From the NCBI GenBank assembly GCA_017309115.1, contig JAFLEF010000029.1, positions 1 through 64,000 of the forward strand: a stretch of 64,000 nucleotides of DNA, written 5' to 3'. The notes beneath the pieces are model-generated. The model had not been told where the DNA came from and searched no databases. It saw only the letters and a list, made by a program, of their open reading frames with translations. A program made the translations under genes and the position numbers. Each line of letters opens with the position of its first letter. The stretch's first letter is position 1. This document shows, one piece after another, positions 47,507 through 55,665 of the stretch. The DNA is from Verrucomicrobiota bacterium (GTDB lineage Bacteria > Verrucomicrobiota > Verrucomicrobiia > Limisphaerales > UBA9464).

Positions 47507-48072
47507 CTACTGAGGCGCATTGGTGGCCGTCCCTTTTCGCTCAGCTTCGAAGGCGCTGAAGTCCCCCGTGGAATTCTTCAAGGTCTGCACCGAGCCATCG
47601 AGCAGGCAGTAGTTTCGCTCCCAAGTGCCATCAGGTAATTGCCGCGCTGCCTTTTCTCGAAAGAAGATGAGATTGGCTTCCGCCTCAGAGATGGCCCGGT
47701 CGTGGGGAAAAAACTCGAACTGATCGAGCCCAATTCCGCCGGGCAAGGTGCCGTCTGCGGCCAGTGGGATTTCCGCCCTGAACTCGTCGAACGAAGTGGG
47801 TAGGCGATACTGGTTGTCTACAGAAAAAATCCGGGCGGCGCGCGGTACAACCAACCTGCCAACACGGCGTGGGCGGGAATCTGCCCGGCCTTGCGCGCCA
47901 GATCGCAAAAGACCACCTGAGCGACATCCCGGGCGATGTCGGCATTGCCGCTGACCCGTCGGGCGGCGGCCCAGACCAGATTGCAGTGCCGCCGGACCAG
48001 TTCCGCGAACGCTTCCTCCACGCCTTGGTCAGCGTAGCGGCGCAGGAGTTCGGCATCAGAAAGCGGTGACAT
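47507..48072 (-). pseudogene. Decayed ECF sigma-fusion gene with internal deletion
   Basis: The 5' part (48072 down to about 47840) encodes MSPLSDAELLRRYADQGVEEAFAELVRRHCNLVWAAARRVSGNADIARDVAQVVFCDLARKAG ... GWLYRA, a sigma-2 region like that at 38.0 kb. It then stops (LYRAPPGFFL). In another frame the 3' part (about 47840-47507) encodes DNQYRLPTSFDEFRAEIPLAADGTLPG ... YCLLDGSVQTLKNSTGDFSAFE, the kind of C-terminal piece seen in Verrucomicrobia sigma-fusion proteins. The middle (sigma-4, membrane segment) is missing and the junction shifts frame, so the gene is dead or expresses only a sigma-2 stub. Confidence 0.72.
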
Positions 48073-48323
48073 CGTCGGTTCCGAGAGAACACCCGCCCCG
48101 GAACATTTCCGACACGGCAAATTGCCGAGAGAAGGCGCAACCCCGTGACAGTCACGCAAAAGCTCAGCCGCCGGGCGCATTTCCTCAGTGTTTCCGGCAA
48201 CGCAGCCGAGTTTGCCGTTGACGATGGTTTTGCCGGACGCGTTGATTTGGAAACCGTTTCCGCCGCGCTGCGCCCTTCATGGGGTCCATCCGTACCGGCA
48301 ACGTCTTTGCCTCCAGAATTTCC

Positions 48324-49436
48324 ATGAGCCGAAAACTAAACTTGGCGATCGTCGGACTCGGCTTCGGGTCCGAGTTCATTCCCATCTATCAACGGCACCC
48401 GCAGGCCAACATGTATGCCATCTGCCAGCGGTCGAAGGACAAACTCGACGCCGTCGGCAAGGCCTTCGGCGTGGAGAAGCGCTACCAAAGTTTTGAGGAT
48501 CTGATCCGGGATCCGCACGTGGACGCCGTGCACATCAACTCCCCGATTCACCTGCACGCCTCGCAGTCCATCGCCGCCCTCCGCGCCGGCAAACACGTAG
48601 CCTGCACCGTTCCCGCCTGCACCACGTTGGAGGAAGCCCGCGAAATCGTGAAGGCCAGCAAGGAGAGCGGGAAGAAGTACATGATGATGGAGACGGTGGT
48701 GTGGAGCCGGGAGTATTTGTACGTCCGCTCCCTCCGCGATTCCGGCAAGCTGGGCCGCATCCAGTTTGTTCGGGGCAGCCATCTCCAGAACATGGCCGGT
48801 TGGCCGGGATACTGGGAAGGTCTTCCGCCCATGCACTACGCCACCCACTGCGTCAGCCCTTGCCTGGGCATCGTGAATGGCGAAGCGGAATTCGTGTCCT
48901 GCCTGGGTTCCGGCCGCATTTCCGAAGCCCGAATCGCGAAGTACGGCTCGCCCTTCTCCTTCGAAACGGCCCACTTCAAGGTGCGCAATCAAGACATCGC
49001 CGGCGAAGTCACCCGGTATCTGTTCGACGCCGCGCGTCAGTATCAGGAGAGCTTCGACTGCTATGGCTCCGAGACCTCTTTCGAGTGGCAGCTGACCGAA
49101 CACGACGATCCGGTGCTGCACGTGGGCGGCGAGAAGGTGGAGAAGGTGAAGATTCCCGACTTCGCGCATTTGCTGCCGGAAGGCATTCGGGAGTTCACGA
49201 CCAAGTGCGTGTACGACCTGGCGGAAAACGCCCATCTGAGCTTCATCCAAGGCAGCGGACACGGCGGCAGTCATCCGCACTTGGCGCATGAGTTCATCAG
49301 CGCGGTCCTCGAGAACCGACCCAGCTTCCCTGACGTTTATCAGTCGGTGAACTGGACCATGGTCGGCATTCTGGCCCACGAATCCGCCCTGCGCAGCGGC
49401 GAGAAGATGCATCTGCCGAACTTCCGCGGCGTTTGA
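48324..49436 (+). CDS. Gfo/Idh/MocA-family NAD(P)-dependent oxidoreductase
   Basis: 370 residues from ATG 48324. Rossmann N-terminus LNLAIVGLGFGSEFIPIYQRHP (GxGxGxx), then VDAVHINSPIHLHASQSIAALRAGKHVACTVPACTTLEEA, the typical 'E/A-K-P' region here replaced by CTVPA, and a C-terminal beta domain. Oxidises a sugar or cyclitol hydroxyl with NAD(P). The usual EKP lysine is not seen at that site (VACTVPAC), so the catalytic set differs from most members. Divergent from the sigma pseudogene and 221 bases before an MFS transporter that may import its substrate. No signal peptide, so cytoplasmic. Confidence 0.9.
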   Translation: MSRKLNLAIVGLGFGSEFIPIYQRHPQANMYAICQRSKDKLDAVGKAFGVEKRYQSFEDLIRDPHVDAVHINSPIHLHASQSIAALRAGKHVACTVPACTTLEEAREIVKASKESGKKYMMMETVVWSREYLYVRSLRDSGKLGRIQFVRGSHLQNMAGWPGYWEGLPPMHYATHCVSPCLGIVNGEAEFVSCLGSGRISEARIAKYGSPFSFETAHFKVRNQDIAGEVTRYLFDAARQYQESFDCYGSETSFEWQLTEHDDPVLHVGGEKVEKVKIPDFAHLLPEGIREFTTKCVYDLAENAHLSFIQGSGHGGSHPHLAHEFISAVLENRPSFPDVYQSVNWTMVGILAHESALRSGEKMHLPNFRGV

Positions 49437-49467
49437 GCCAACCGGGCGTTTCCGGTTGAAGACGTAT

Positions 49468-49499
49468 CGGGGCCTGCCCAAGCGGGCCCCGTTTCGTTT
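49468..49499 (+). terminator. Terminator after the Gfo/Idh/MocA gene
   Basis: GGGGCC (49469-49474) pairs with GGCCCC (49485-49490) around a 10-nt loop and is followed by GTTTCGTTTG, a broken T tract. It lies about 30 bases after the stop at 49436. Confidence 0.7.
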
Positions 49500-49657
49500 G
49501 GAAACTTGGCCCGTTCGGGCGCGTTGATTCGCGACTCCCTGTGCCGAGTTACGGATCCGACGCGCCTACCCCAGCTTTCGAAAAGGAATTGTAGACCGTC
49601 CTACCGCAGTTCGGTTTACTTCGCCGACCACTCTCTCAAAAACAGCACAGTTCCTCT

Positions 49658-51097
49658 ATGAGTAACGATAAAACCAACCCCAATCGCCTGTTGTGGGCGG
49701 GGTTCATGGCGATCCTCGCAGCCGGTGTCGGCTTTGGCGTCCGCGGCGGCATTCTGTCCGACTGGGGCGCCCAATACGGCTTCACCCAAACCGAGTTGGG
49801 CGAAGTCACCGGCTTCGGGCTCGTCGGGTTCGGCGTCGTCATTTTGATCGGCGCTCTGCTCGCTGACATCGTCGGCTACGGAAAGCTGATGGTCTCGGCC
49901 TTTATCTGCCATTTTGCGTCCGCTGTGCTCACGCTGTTCGCCACGGCTGCCTTCGCCAAAGGCGGCAAGGAAGCGGCCTATAGCTGCTTGAAGTGGGGTA
50001 TGATTTTGTTCTCGGTCGGCAACGGTTTGGCCGAAGCGGTCGTCAATCCGCTGGTGGCCTCGCTCTTCCCGAAAAACCGCACTCACTACCTGAACATTCT
50101 GCACGCCGGTTGGCCGGCCGGCTTGGTGCTGGGCGCTCTGGCGTCCTACTTCCTCGTGGGCAAGGCCCGTTGGGAAATTCAATGGGCGCTGTTCCTCATT
50201 CCGGTCGTTATCTACGGCGCCATGTGCCTGGGACAACACTTCCCGAAATCCGAAGCGTCGGAAAAGGGTGTCAGCTTCGGCGAAATGTTGGCCGAGTTTG
50301 CCGCTCCCTTGCTGTTGCTCCTGTTGTTCATCCACGCCCTGGTCGGCTACGTCGAACTGGGAACCGACTCCTGGATCTCCAACATCACCGGCAACATCCT
50401 GGCCAGCCCGCAAAGCGGTCTGCTGCTCTTCGTTTACACCTCGACCCTGATGTTCGTTCTGCGGTTCTTCGCCGGACCCATCGTTCACAAGATCTCTCCT
50501 CCGGGATTGCTCTTCGTCAGCGCGATCTTCGGCGCCACTGGTTTGTTGCTCTTGGGTAGCGCCCAAGGCGCCGTTGGCTGCGTGATCGCGGCCACGGTCT
50601 ACGGCATCGGCAAGACCTTCCTCTGGCCGACGATGCTGGGCGTGGTTTCGGACCGGTTCCCCAAGGGCGGCGCCATCACCATCGGCGCCATCGGCGGTAT
50701 CGGCATGTTGAGCGCCGGCTTCCTCGGCGGTCCGGGCATTGGCTACAAGCAGGACTTCTTCGCCTCCAATCACCTGAAGGCCAACGCGCCGGAAGTTTAT
50801 CAGGAGTTCAAGGCGCCGAATGAGAATCGGTTCCTCTTCTTCCCGGCCATTGTCGGCTTGGAAGGCAGCAAGGTCGCCGCCGTCCGAAACACTCCCGCCG
50901 AGAAACGCACTCCAGCCCAGGTGAAGGTGCACGATGCCGATCTCCACGGTGGCCGTTCCGCCCTCAAAGCGACCGCTGCTGTCCCCGCGCTGATGGCCTT
51001 CCTCTATCTCCTCATCCTCCTCTACTTCAAGGCCAAGGGTGGTTACAAGCCGGTCCACATCGAAGGTACCGGCCACAACGCCCACGAAGTGGCGTAG
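49658..51097 (+). CDS. MFS transporter
   Basis: 479 residues with 12 or so hydrophobic segments and the family's loop 2-3 region (LLADIVGYGKLMVSAF). Start MSNDKTNPNRLLWAGFMAILAAGVGFGVRGGILSDWGAQYGFTQTELG. A long hydrophilic stretch (about 370-440, NHLKANAPEVYQEFKAPNENRFLFFP ... PAQVKVHDADLHGG) precedes the last helices, unusual for short MFS members but seen in Verrucomicrobia relatives. Its substrate is unknown; the neighbouring sugar-type oxidoreductase suggests a sugar or sugar acid. It has its own terminator. Confidence 0.92.
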   Translation: MSNDKTNPNRLLWAGFMAILAAGVGFGVRGGILSDWGAQYGFTQTELGEVTGFGLVGFGVVILIGALLADIVGYGKLMVSAFICHFASAVLTLFATAAFAKGGKEAAYSCLKWGMILFSVGNGLAEAVVNPLVASLFPKNRTHYLNILHAGWPAGLVLGALASYFLVGKARWEIQWALFLIPVVIYGAMCLGQHFPKSEASEKGVSFGEMLAEFAAPLLLLLLFIHALVGYVELGTDSWISNITGNILASPQSGLLLFVYTSTLMFVLRFFAGPIVHKISPPGLLFVSAIFGATGLLLLGSAQGAVGCVIAATVYGIGKTFLWPTMLGVVSDRFPKGGAITIGAIGGIGMLSAGFLGGPGIGYKQDFFASNHLKANAPEVYQEFKAPNENRFLFFPAIVGLEGSKVAAVRNTPAEKRTPAQVKVHDADLHGGRSALKATAAVPALMAFLYLLILLYFKAKGGYKPVHIEGTGHNAHEVA

Positions 51098-51118
51098 GGC
51101 TTCCCCTTCCCAAGCCAG

Positions 51119-51146
51119 GCGGCTCCCTCACCGGAGCCGCTTTTTT
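51119..51146 (+). terminator. Rho-independent terminator of the MFS gene
   Basis: GCGGCTCC (51119-51126) pairs with GGAGCCGC (51133-51140), a 6-nt loop lies between, and six Ts follow. Confidence 0.95.
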
Positions 51147-51224
51147 ATTGTCCCGGATTCTGCGGTCGGGGGCGGAAGAAGCTGAGAGTTGGGAGGAGCG
51201 AAAACCGGTGAACCGGATCTGCGT

Positions 51225-52085
51225 TCAGAACGCGAAGAACTCAAACGTTCCGACGAATCCCGCCACCGCATGCTCCCCTTCGGGTTCCGCCGGCAGGTGG
51301 CTCCCCAAAATATCCCGGGACGCCGCGCTCATTAGACACCGCCGTTGCAGGCTGGCGGCCAATTTCTCCATGCGGAAAATGAAATTCACCTCGGGACCGG
51401 ATAGGCTTTCTTCACCCATTGAAGGAGCGCCTCCCATGAAGACCTGTCCGCAATGGAGCACGATGCGGAAGGGTGGTTGGGCTGCGGTTTGCAATTGCTT
51501 CAACTCGGTCAGCGCCTTGAGCAACGGTCCCCGATCGGCTTCGCCCGCCGGCCAATAGGCGAAGAAGCCATCTCCCAAATACTTGTTGATACTGCCGCCA
51601 TTGCCCTCGATGACCTGTTTGCAGTTCGAAAACCAGCGTCCGGTGATTACCGGCAACTGCTCAGCCGTGACGGCTCGTCCCAACTCAGTGGAACCTTCAA
51701 TGTCCGCCAGCAACAACCAACAGTTGGCCGAACGAATATCCATCAACGTCCGGTCCGCCAATTCCCCCGACAGCGCCGTGTCCGTGGCCTTCTGACAAAA
51801 CTTCATCAGGGCCGACCCAATCTGGATCGCCGCGCCGTCACTCAGTGGCACCGGCTGCGCCACGCGACGGCCATTCAAATAGGTTCCGTTGCTGCTGCCC
51901 AAATCCACCAGCCAATACTCATTTTCGCCTTGGCGATGGATGACGGCGTGCTTGCGCGACACCTTGTCATCCCGCAGGACGAGCTGGTTGTTGGTCGCTC
52001 GACCGATGGAACACGAGCCTTGAACAGGCACGATCGGCGCGCCTGCCTGCTCGATCCAGGCCCGGACTTCACGTGGTTCATTCAT
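51225..52085 (-). CDS. FHA-domain protein with class III nucleotide cyclase-like domain
   Basis: 286 residues. The FHA domain (about 20-95) shows GR-x-x-x-N (SIGRATNNQLVL), SRKHAVI and LVDLGSSNGTYLNGRRV, the phosphothreonine-binding set. The second domain (about 115-265) resembles class III cyclases: CWLLLADIEGSTEL, then GGSINKYLGDGFFAYWP with the second metal Asp. The usual transition-state residues cannot be confirmed, so it may be a degenerate cyclase. It is a cytosolic signalling protein, divergent from the sigma-54 response regulator next door, perhaps linked with it or with a Ser/Thr kinase elsewhere. Confidence 0.87.
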   Translation of the reverse strand: MNEPREVRAWIEQAGAPIVPVQGSCSIGRATNNQLVLRDDKVSRKHAVIHRQGENEYWLVDLGSSNGTYLNGRRVAQPVPLSDGAAIQIGSALMKFCQKATDTALSGELADRTLMDIRSANCWLLLADIEGSTELGRAVTAEQLPVITGRWFSNCKQVIEGNGGSINKYLGDGFFAYWPAGEADRGPLLKALTELKQLQTAAQPPFRIVLHCGQVFMGGAPSMGEESLSGPEVNFIFRMEKLAASLQRRCLMSAASRDILGSHLPAEPEGEHAVAGFVGTFEFFAF

Positions 52086-52327
52086 TTCGAAACGACTGCC
52101 AAAAGGTAATCAGCGCGCCCACAAGCACAACGCAGTAATCACTTCGTTTGCAGACAAGTCACCTGGAGCCATTCGGCCCGGACGTCTTCGTTCCGGACAA
52201 ATTCCGGCCAAAGTCGGCCGATTTCCGCAAAAAGCCACCTTGCCAGCCCCTCCCACCACCCAGTCCGACCCGCGGCTCCCCACGAGGAACTTGGTTCTCG
52301 CTCCGCCTTGAAGCATTCTCCCACCTC

Positions 52328-53821
52328 ATGGCTATCACCGTCCTCTCTGGACTGAGCATTCTGGTCGTGGAAGACGAACCCCTTCTGCGGCGGCATCTGG
52401 CCGCCACTTTGGAGCGGATGGGTGCCGACGTTTCCACCACCGACTCCATCCGCGCCGCCCGCCAAATGGCCGGGGAACTCAGCTTCGATTTCGTCCTGCT
52501 CGACGTAAACCTGCCCGATGGCCGGGGGGTGGATCTGCTCAAGGAAGGCGTCTTCGGCTCCAACACCGGAGCGATCGTCATGACCGGCGAAGGCGGCATC
52601 TCCGGCGCGGTGGAGGCCATGAAACTGGGCGCCCTCGACTACCTCACCAAACCCTTCGAACCCGAGGCGTTGGCCGTCGTCCTCGCCCGGGCACGTCAGC
52701 AGAAGCAATCCGCCCGGGTCACCGAACATCGCCGGACCGATACACCGGAGTCTTCGTTTTTCTTCGGCGCGGCTCTGTCCGGTCTGGAACTTCAGCTGAG
52801 CCGCATCATGGGGGCCGATCAGCGCCTCCAGGGCAGCGGGGCCACCCTGCCGCCGGTCCTGATCCAGGGTGAAACCGGTACGGGCAAAACCACCATTGCC
52901 CGTTGGCTGCACAGCCATGGCCCCCGCAGCACCGGCCCGCTCGTTGAAGCCAATTGCGCCGCCATCCCCGAGAGCCTGGCGGAATCGGAGTTGTTCGGAC
53001 ACGAGAAGGGGGCCTTTACCGATGCCCGCAGCGCTCGGATGGGACTGTTTGAGGCCGCGAGTGGCGGCACTCTGTTCCTGGATGAACTGGCTTCGCTGAC
53101 CCTGCCCCTCCAAGCCAAGCTGCTCACTGCCTTGGAAGATCGAAAAGTCCGACGCGTCGGTGGCAATCGGGACATTCCGGTCGACGTACGCGTGATCACC
53201 GCCGCCAATCGCGACCTCAAGGAACTCGTGCGGGACGGTCGATTTCGCGAGGATCTCTACCATCGACTCGACTTGTTTCGGATTATTCTGCCCCCCCTGC
53301 GCGAGCGGGGAGCCGATATTCTCCGCCTCGCCGATTCCCTCATGAGCCGACTCGCCCGGCGCCATCGCCTGCCGATCCGCCAGATTTCCGATCTCGGCAA
53401 GCGACGGCTCCTGGCCTACGGCTGGCCGGGTAATGTGCGTGAACTCGCCCACGAATTGGAACGGGCTTTGGTGTTTGAGGACGGCGAACTGTTGAATTTC
53501 GACCAACTCCTGGGAGCCAGCGGGATGTTACCCCCAGTTCCCACCGCGATATCGGCGCCAACCCGCCCGCTGGGAACCTCCACCAATGACTGGTTCAACC
53601 CCCTGTACCGCTTTCCCGACCAGGGATTCCTACTCGAAGAGGCGATTCTCCGCCTGATTCATCATGCTCTGGCCCAGACGCATGGCAATGTCTCCGGGGC
53701 CGCCCGACTACTCGGCGTGTCGCGGGATTATCTGCGCTATCGGCTGGGTGGGTGGAAGGAAGCCCCGAAGTCCGAGTCGGCTGCGAGTGCCCATTTGGGG
53801 GAAGCCCCCCAAGATTCCTGA
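52328..53821 (+). CDS. Sigma-54-dependent response regulator (NtrC family)
   Basis: 497 residues from ATG 52328; the frame is open to 52148 but reads as junk upstream. Receiver (about 8-125) with E15-D16 in VVEDEP, phospho-Asp D59 in LLDVNLPDG and TKPFEPE. AAA+ domain with GETGTGKT, GGTLFLDELASL (Walker B), and FREDLYHRLDLFRI, then a C-terminal Fis-type HTH (GNVSGAARLLGVSRDYLRYRL). The sigma-54 contact loop reads GAFTDA, not GAFTGA, a variant seen in some activators. Probable target: the adjacent gene at 54004, whose upstream region holds a -24/-12 promoter. The sensor kinase at 55666 is a likely partner. Confidence 0.93.
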   Translation: MAITVLSGLSILVVEDEPLLRRHLAATLERMGADVSTTDSIRAARQMAGELSFDFVLLDVNLPDGRGVDLLKEGVFGSNTGAIVMTGEGGISGAVEAMKLGALDYLTKPFEPEALAVVLARARQQKQSARVTEHRRTDTPESSFFFGAALSGLELQLSRIMGADQRLQGSGATLPPVLIQGETGTGKTTIARWLHSHGPRSTGPLVEANCAAIPESLAESELFGHEKGAFTDARSARMGLFEAASGGTLFLDELASLTLPLQAKLLTALEDRKVRRVGGNRDIPVDVRVITAANRDLKELVRDGRFREDLYHRLDLFRIILPPLRERGADILRLADSLMSRLARRHRLPIRQISDLGKRRLLAYGWPGNVRELAHELERALVFEDGELLNFDQLLGASGMLPPVPTAISAPTRPLGTSTNDWFNPLYRFPDQGFLLEEAILRLIHHALAQTHGNVSGAARLLGVSRDYLRYRLGGWKEAPKSESAASAHLGEAPQDS

Positions 53822-53915
53822 ATTCGAGAGGGTTGCGACCCGATTGGGAAAAGCGATCCAGTCAAGAAACACCTTGTTTCGAATGTGTTAGAAACTTCTG
53901 AGTCAAATTTGGCAG

Positions 53916-53932
53916 TTGGCACTGCGCTAGCA
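53916..53932 (+). promoter_or_regulatory. Sigma-54-type promoter of the coiled-coil protein gene
   Basis: TTGGCACTGCGCTAGCA keeps TTGGCAC at -24 and GC of the -12 box 10 bases from GG (53918-53919 and 53930-53931). It differs from the consensus at G7 and at the first T pair of TTGC. Predicted start near 53943, leader of about 60 bases. It lies directly after the gene for a sigma-54 activator, which fits a local circuit. Confidence 0.65.
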
Positions 53933-54003
53933 GAGAATTGGAACGCATAGACGATGCGGAAAACCCGGGCACCCAGGGGCGTTCCGGAATCAGAAAGCAA
54001 ACC

Positions 54004-54435
54004 ATGAAACGAATCAGTCTCAGATTTCTCGCGTGGGGACTTTCCCTGCTCGTGGTTGGGGCGGTTCGCTCAGCGGACACGACCTTGGATGTGGGGAATC
54101 CCGCCGCCGACGTTCCTGAGATCAAGCTGCCCGCCGGAACCACGATCCCGGCTGACGTGAAGGGCCTCGTGGAGACCTTCCAGGCGCAAGCGCAGGAGTA
54201 CATCAAGCAGCAGCGCGAACTGGCCAAGCAGGCCAAAGGGGCGTCGAAAGACGAAAAGCAACGGCTTTTGGACCAGATCAAGTCCAACCGGAAGAACTTC
54301 CTCGATCAAACCAAAGAGATCCGCAACGACATCAAGGAGCGAATTAAGGAATTGAAGCGGGACATCAGCGAAAGCCGGCCTCAAGCCGCTGGAGCCGGTG
54401 AATCCGGTGGCCGACGACGCCACGGACGGGATTGA
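54004..54435 (+). CDS. Small exported coiled-coil protein
   Basis: 143 residues from ATG 54004. Signal peptide MKRISLRFLAWGLSLLVVGAVRSA, then a short linker and a long charged helix (about 60-125: VKGLVETFQAQAQEYIKQQRELAKQAKGASKDEKQRLLDQIKSNRKNFLDQTKEIRNDIKERIKELKRD) predicted as coiled coil. Small Arg-rich tail. No family recognised; periplasmic. Expressed from the sigma-54-type promoter at 53916 and closed by a strong terminator at 54468, so it is the likely direct target of the regulator upstream. Confidence 0.8.
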   Translation: MKRISLRFLAWGLSLLVVGAVRSADTTLDVGNPAADVPEIKLPAGTTIPADVKGLVETFQAQAQEYIKQQRELAKQAKGASKDEKQRLLDQIKSNRKNFLDQTKEIRNDIKERIKELKRDISESRPQAAGAGESGGRRRHGRD

Positions 54436-54467
54436 TTCCCGGATCGAAACTCCACCATTTGACACAC

Positions 54468-54504
54468 GTCCGGCGACCCCTCCAAGGTCGCCGGACTTAT
54501 TTTG
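54468..54504 (+). terminator. Rho-independent terminator of the coiled-coil gene
   Basis: A perfect 11-bp stem (54468-54478 with 54486-54496) with a 7-nt loop and TTATTTTG after it. It lies inside the leader of the beta-barrel gene, so it sets that gene apart or allows only partial read-through. Confidence 0.85.
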
Positions 54505-54509
54505 TCCTC

Positions 54510-55649
54510 TTGAGCCGAAGTGTCTCCGTTACCCGTTGGTGGCTCGCCCTGACCCTTCCAGGGCTGGGATGGGCGGGACCGTATGAGTTTCCTCCGGTGA
54601 TGTTGGAGCCCAGCCCGATTCAACTCTGGGATACCACCCTGACGCTCCGGTCCGGCGGTGGCCACAACAGCAATCCCTCCCTCGCCAACCTTCCCTCCGC
54701 CCGCCAACCCTCCGCTTTTCTCGAATACGGAGGAGAACTGATGTTCTTTCGTCTGCCCACCGGAGGCGACAACGCCTTCATCTTCCTTTCCGGTGATGAC
54801 CGCCGATACCTCAGCGCCGAGAATGTCCCGGGCGAACAAAACTTCGTCGCCTTGGCGTCCTACACCCATGACTCGCCCAGCTGGTGGAAGGCCGGCGCGG
54901 TGGTCTCGTATGTCTATCTGAACCAGGTGATTGACCTATCCGAAATCGATTCCGGTATCGGCACCGCCCAGGTGAAGGGCAACACCATCAATTTTCGGCC
55001 TATGTGGGGCGGAACGTGGGACACCAACTGGCTCGCCCAACTCGAACTTCCCCTCAACCGGCAGATGTTCACCACAGAAGCCACTGGCGACTTTCTGGAG
55101 CTCGGCCCGCAAGTCACGCTCACGCGGAATCTGGCCCGTTCCTCCCAAGTTTCCCTCAGTTATGCCTGGCTCCGCCGAGCCTTCGACAACGTCCCCCTGC
55201 GGGAGATCAATGGAACCCCGCTGCCCGGAACCCTGGAAGTCCTGAACTACAACCACCTCAACCTGCGCTGGCGTCAGAATTGGGATGCCGACAAACACTG
55301 GTCGAGCACCGCCCGGCTCGGATTCACCACTGCGCGGGACAACGGTCCGGGCTACTACGACTTTAATCGCTACCGGGCGAGCGGCGTCGTCCGGTACGAG
55401 CGGAACCGTTGGGCCCTCGAGTTCGAAGGGGGAGCGCTCTGGAGTGACTACCTCCTACAGTCCGTCTCCAGCACCAATCTGGAACCCCGTTCGCAACGCA
55501 ACGTCTTCGCTGTGGTGGAGTTCGAATATCTGGTCTGGCGGACGCTGAAATGGAACGCGAGTTTTGCTTACGACCAGTCTGTCGGTAACGTCGCTCTGGA
55601 CACTTACCTCTCCCGCACCGTAACCACTGGGCTGGAATGGGAGTTTTGA
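54510..55649 (+). CDS. Outer-membrane beta-barrel protein
   Basis: About 379 residues if read from TTG 54510; the frame is open to 54432. Signal-like stretch (VTRWWLALTLPGLGWAGP), then many alternating strands (LAQLELPLNRQM, SQVSLSYAWLRRAF, NLRWRQNWDADKHWSSTARLGF, RASGVVRYERNRWALEFEGGALW) and a final aromatic residue (GLEWEF), the C-terminal Phe signature of barrels sorted by BamA. No enzyme motif. Probably a porin-like or surface protein. The start is uncertain: only TTG codons fit and the terminator at 54468 precedes it. Confidence 0.72.
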   Translation: MSRSVSVTRWWLALTLPGLGWAGPYEFPPVMLEPSPIQLWDTTLTLRSGGGHNSNPSLANLPSARQPSAFLEYGGELMFFRLPTGGDNAFIFLSGDDRRYLSAENVPGEQNFVALASYTHDSPSWWKAGAVVSYVYLNQVIDLSEIDSGIGTAQVKGNTINFRPMWGGTWDTNWLAQLELPLNRQMFTTEATGDFLELGPQVTLTRNLARSSQVSLSYAWLRRAFDNVPLREINGTPLPGTLEVLNYNHLNLRWRQNWDADKHWSSTARLGFTTARDNGPGYYDFNRYRASGVVRYERNRWALEFEGGALWSDYLLQSVSSTNLEPRSQRNVFAVVEFEYLVWRTLKWNASFAYDQSVGNVALDTYLSRTVTTGLEWEF

Positions 55650-55665
55650 TCCCCAGTCTGTTGTC

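Noticed and set aside
49616-51085. A 489-residue open frame opposite the MFS gene.
   Set aside because: It is acidic, low-complexity shadow sequence. The MFS gene has a terminator and helices.
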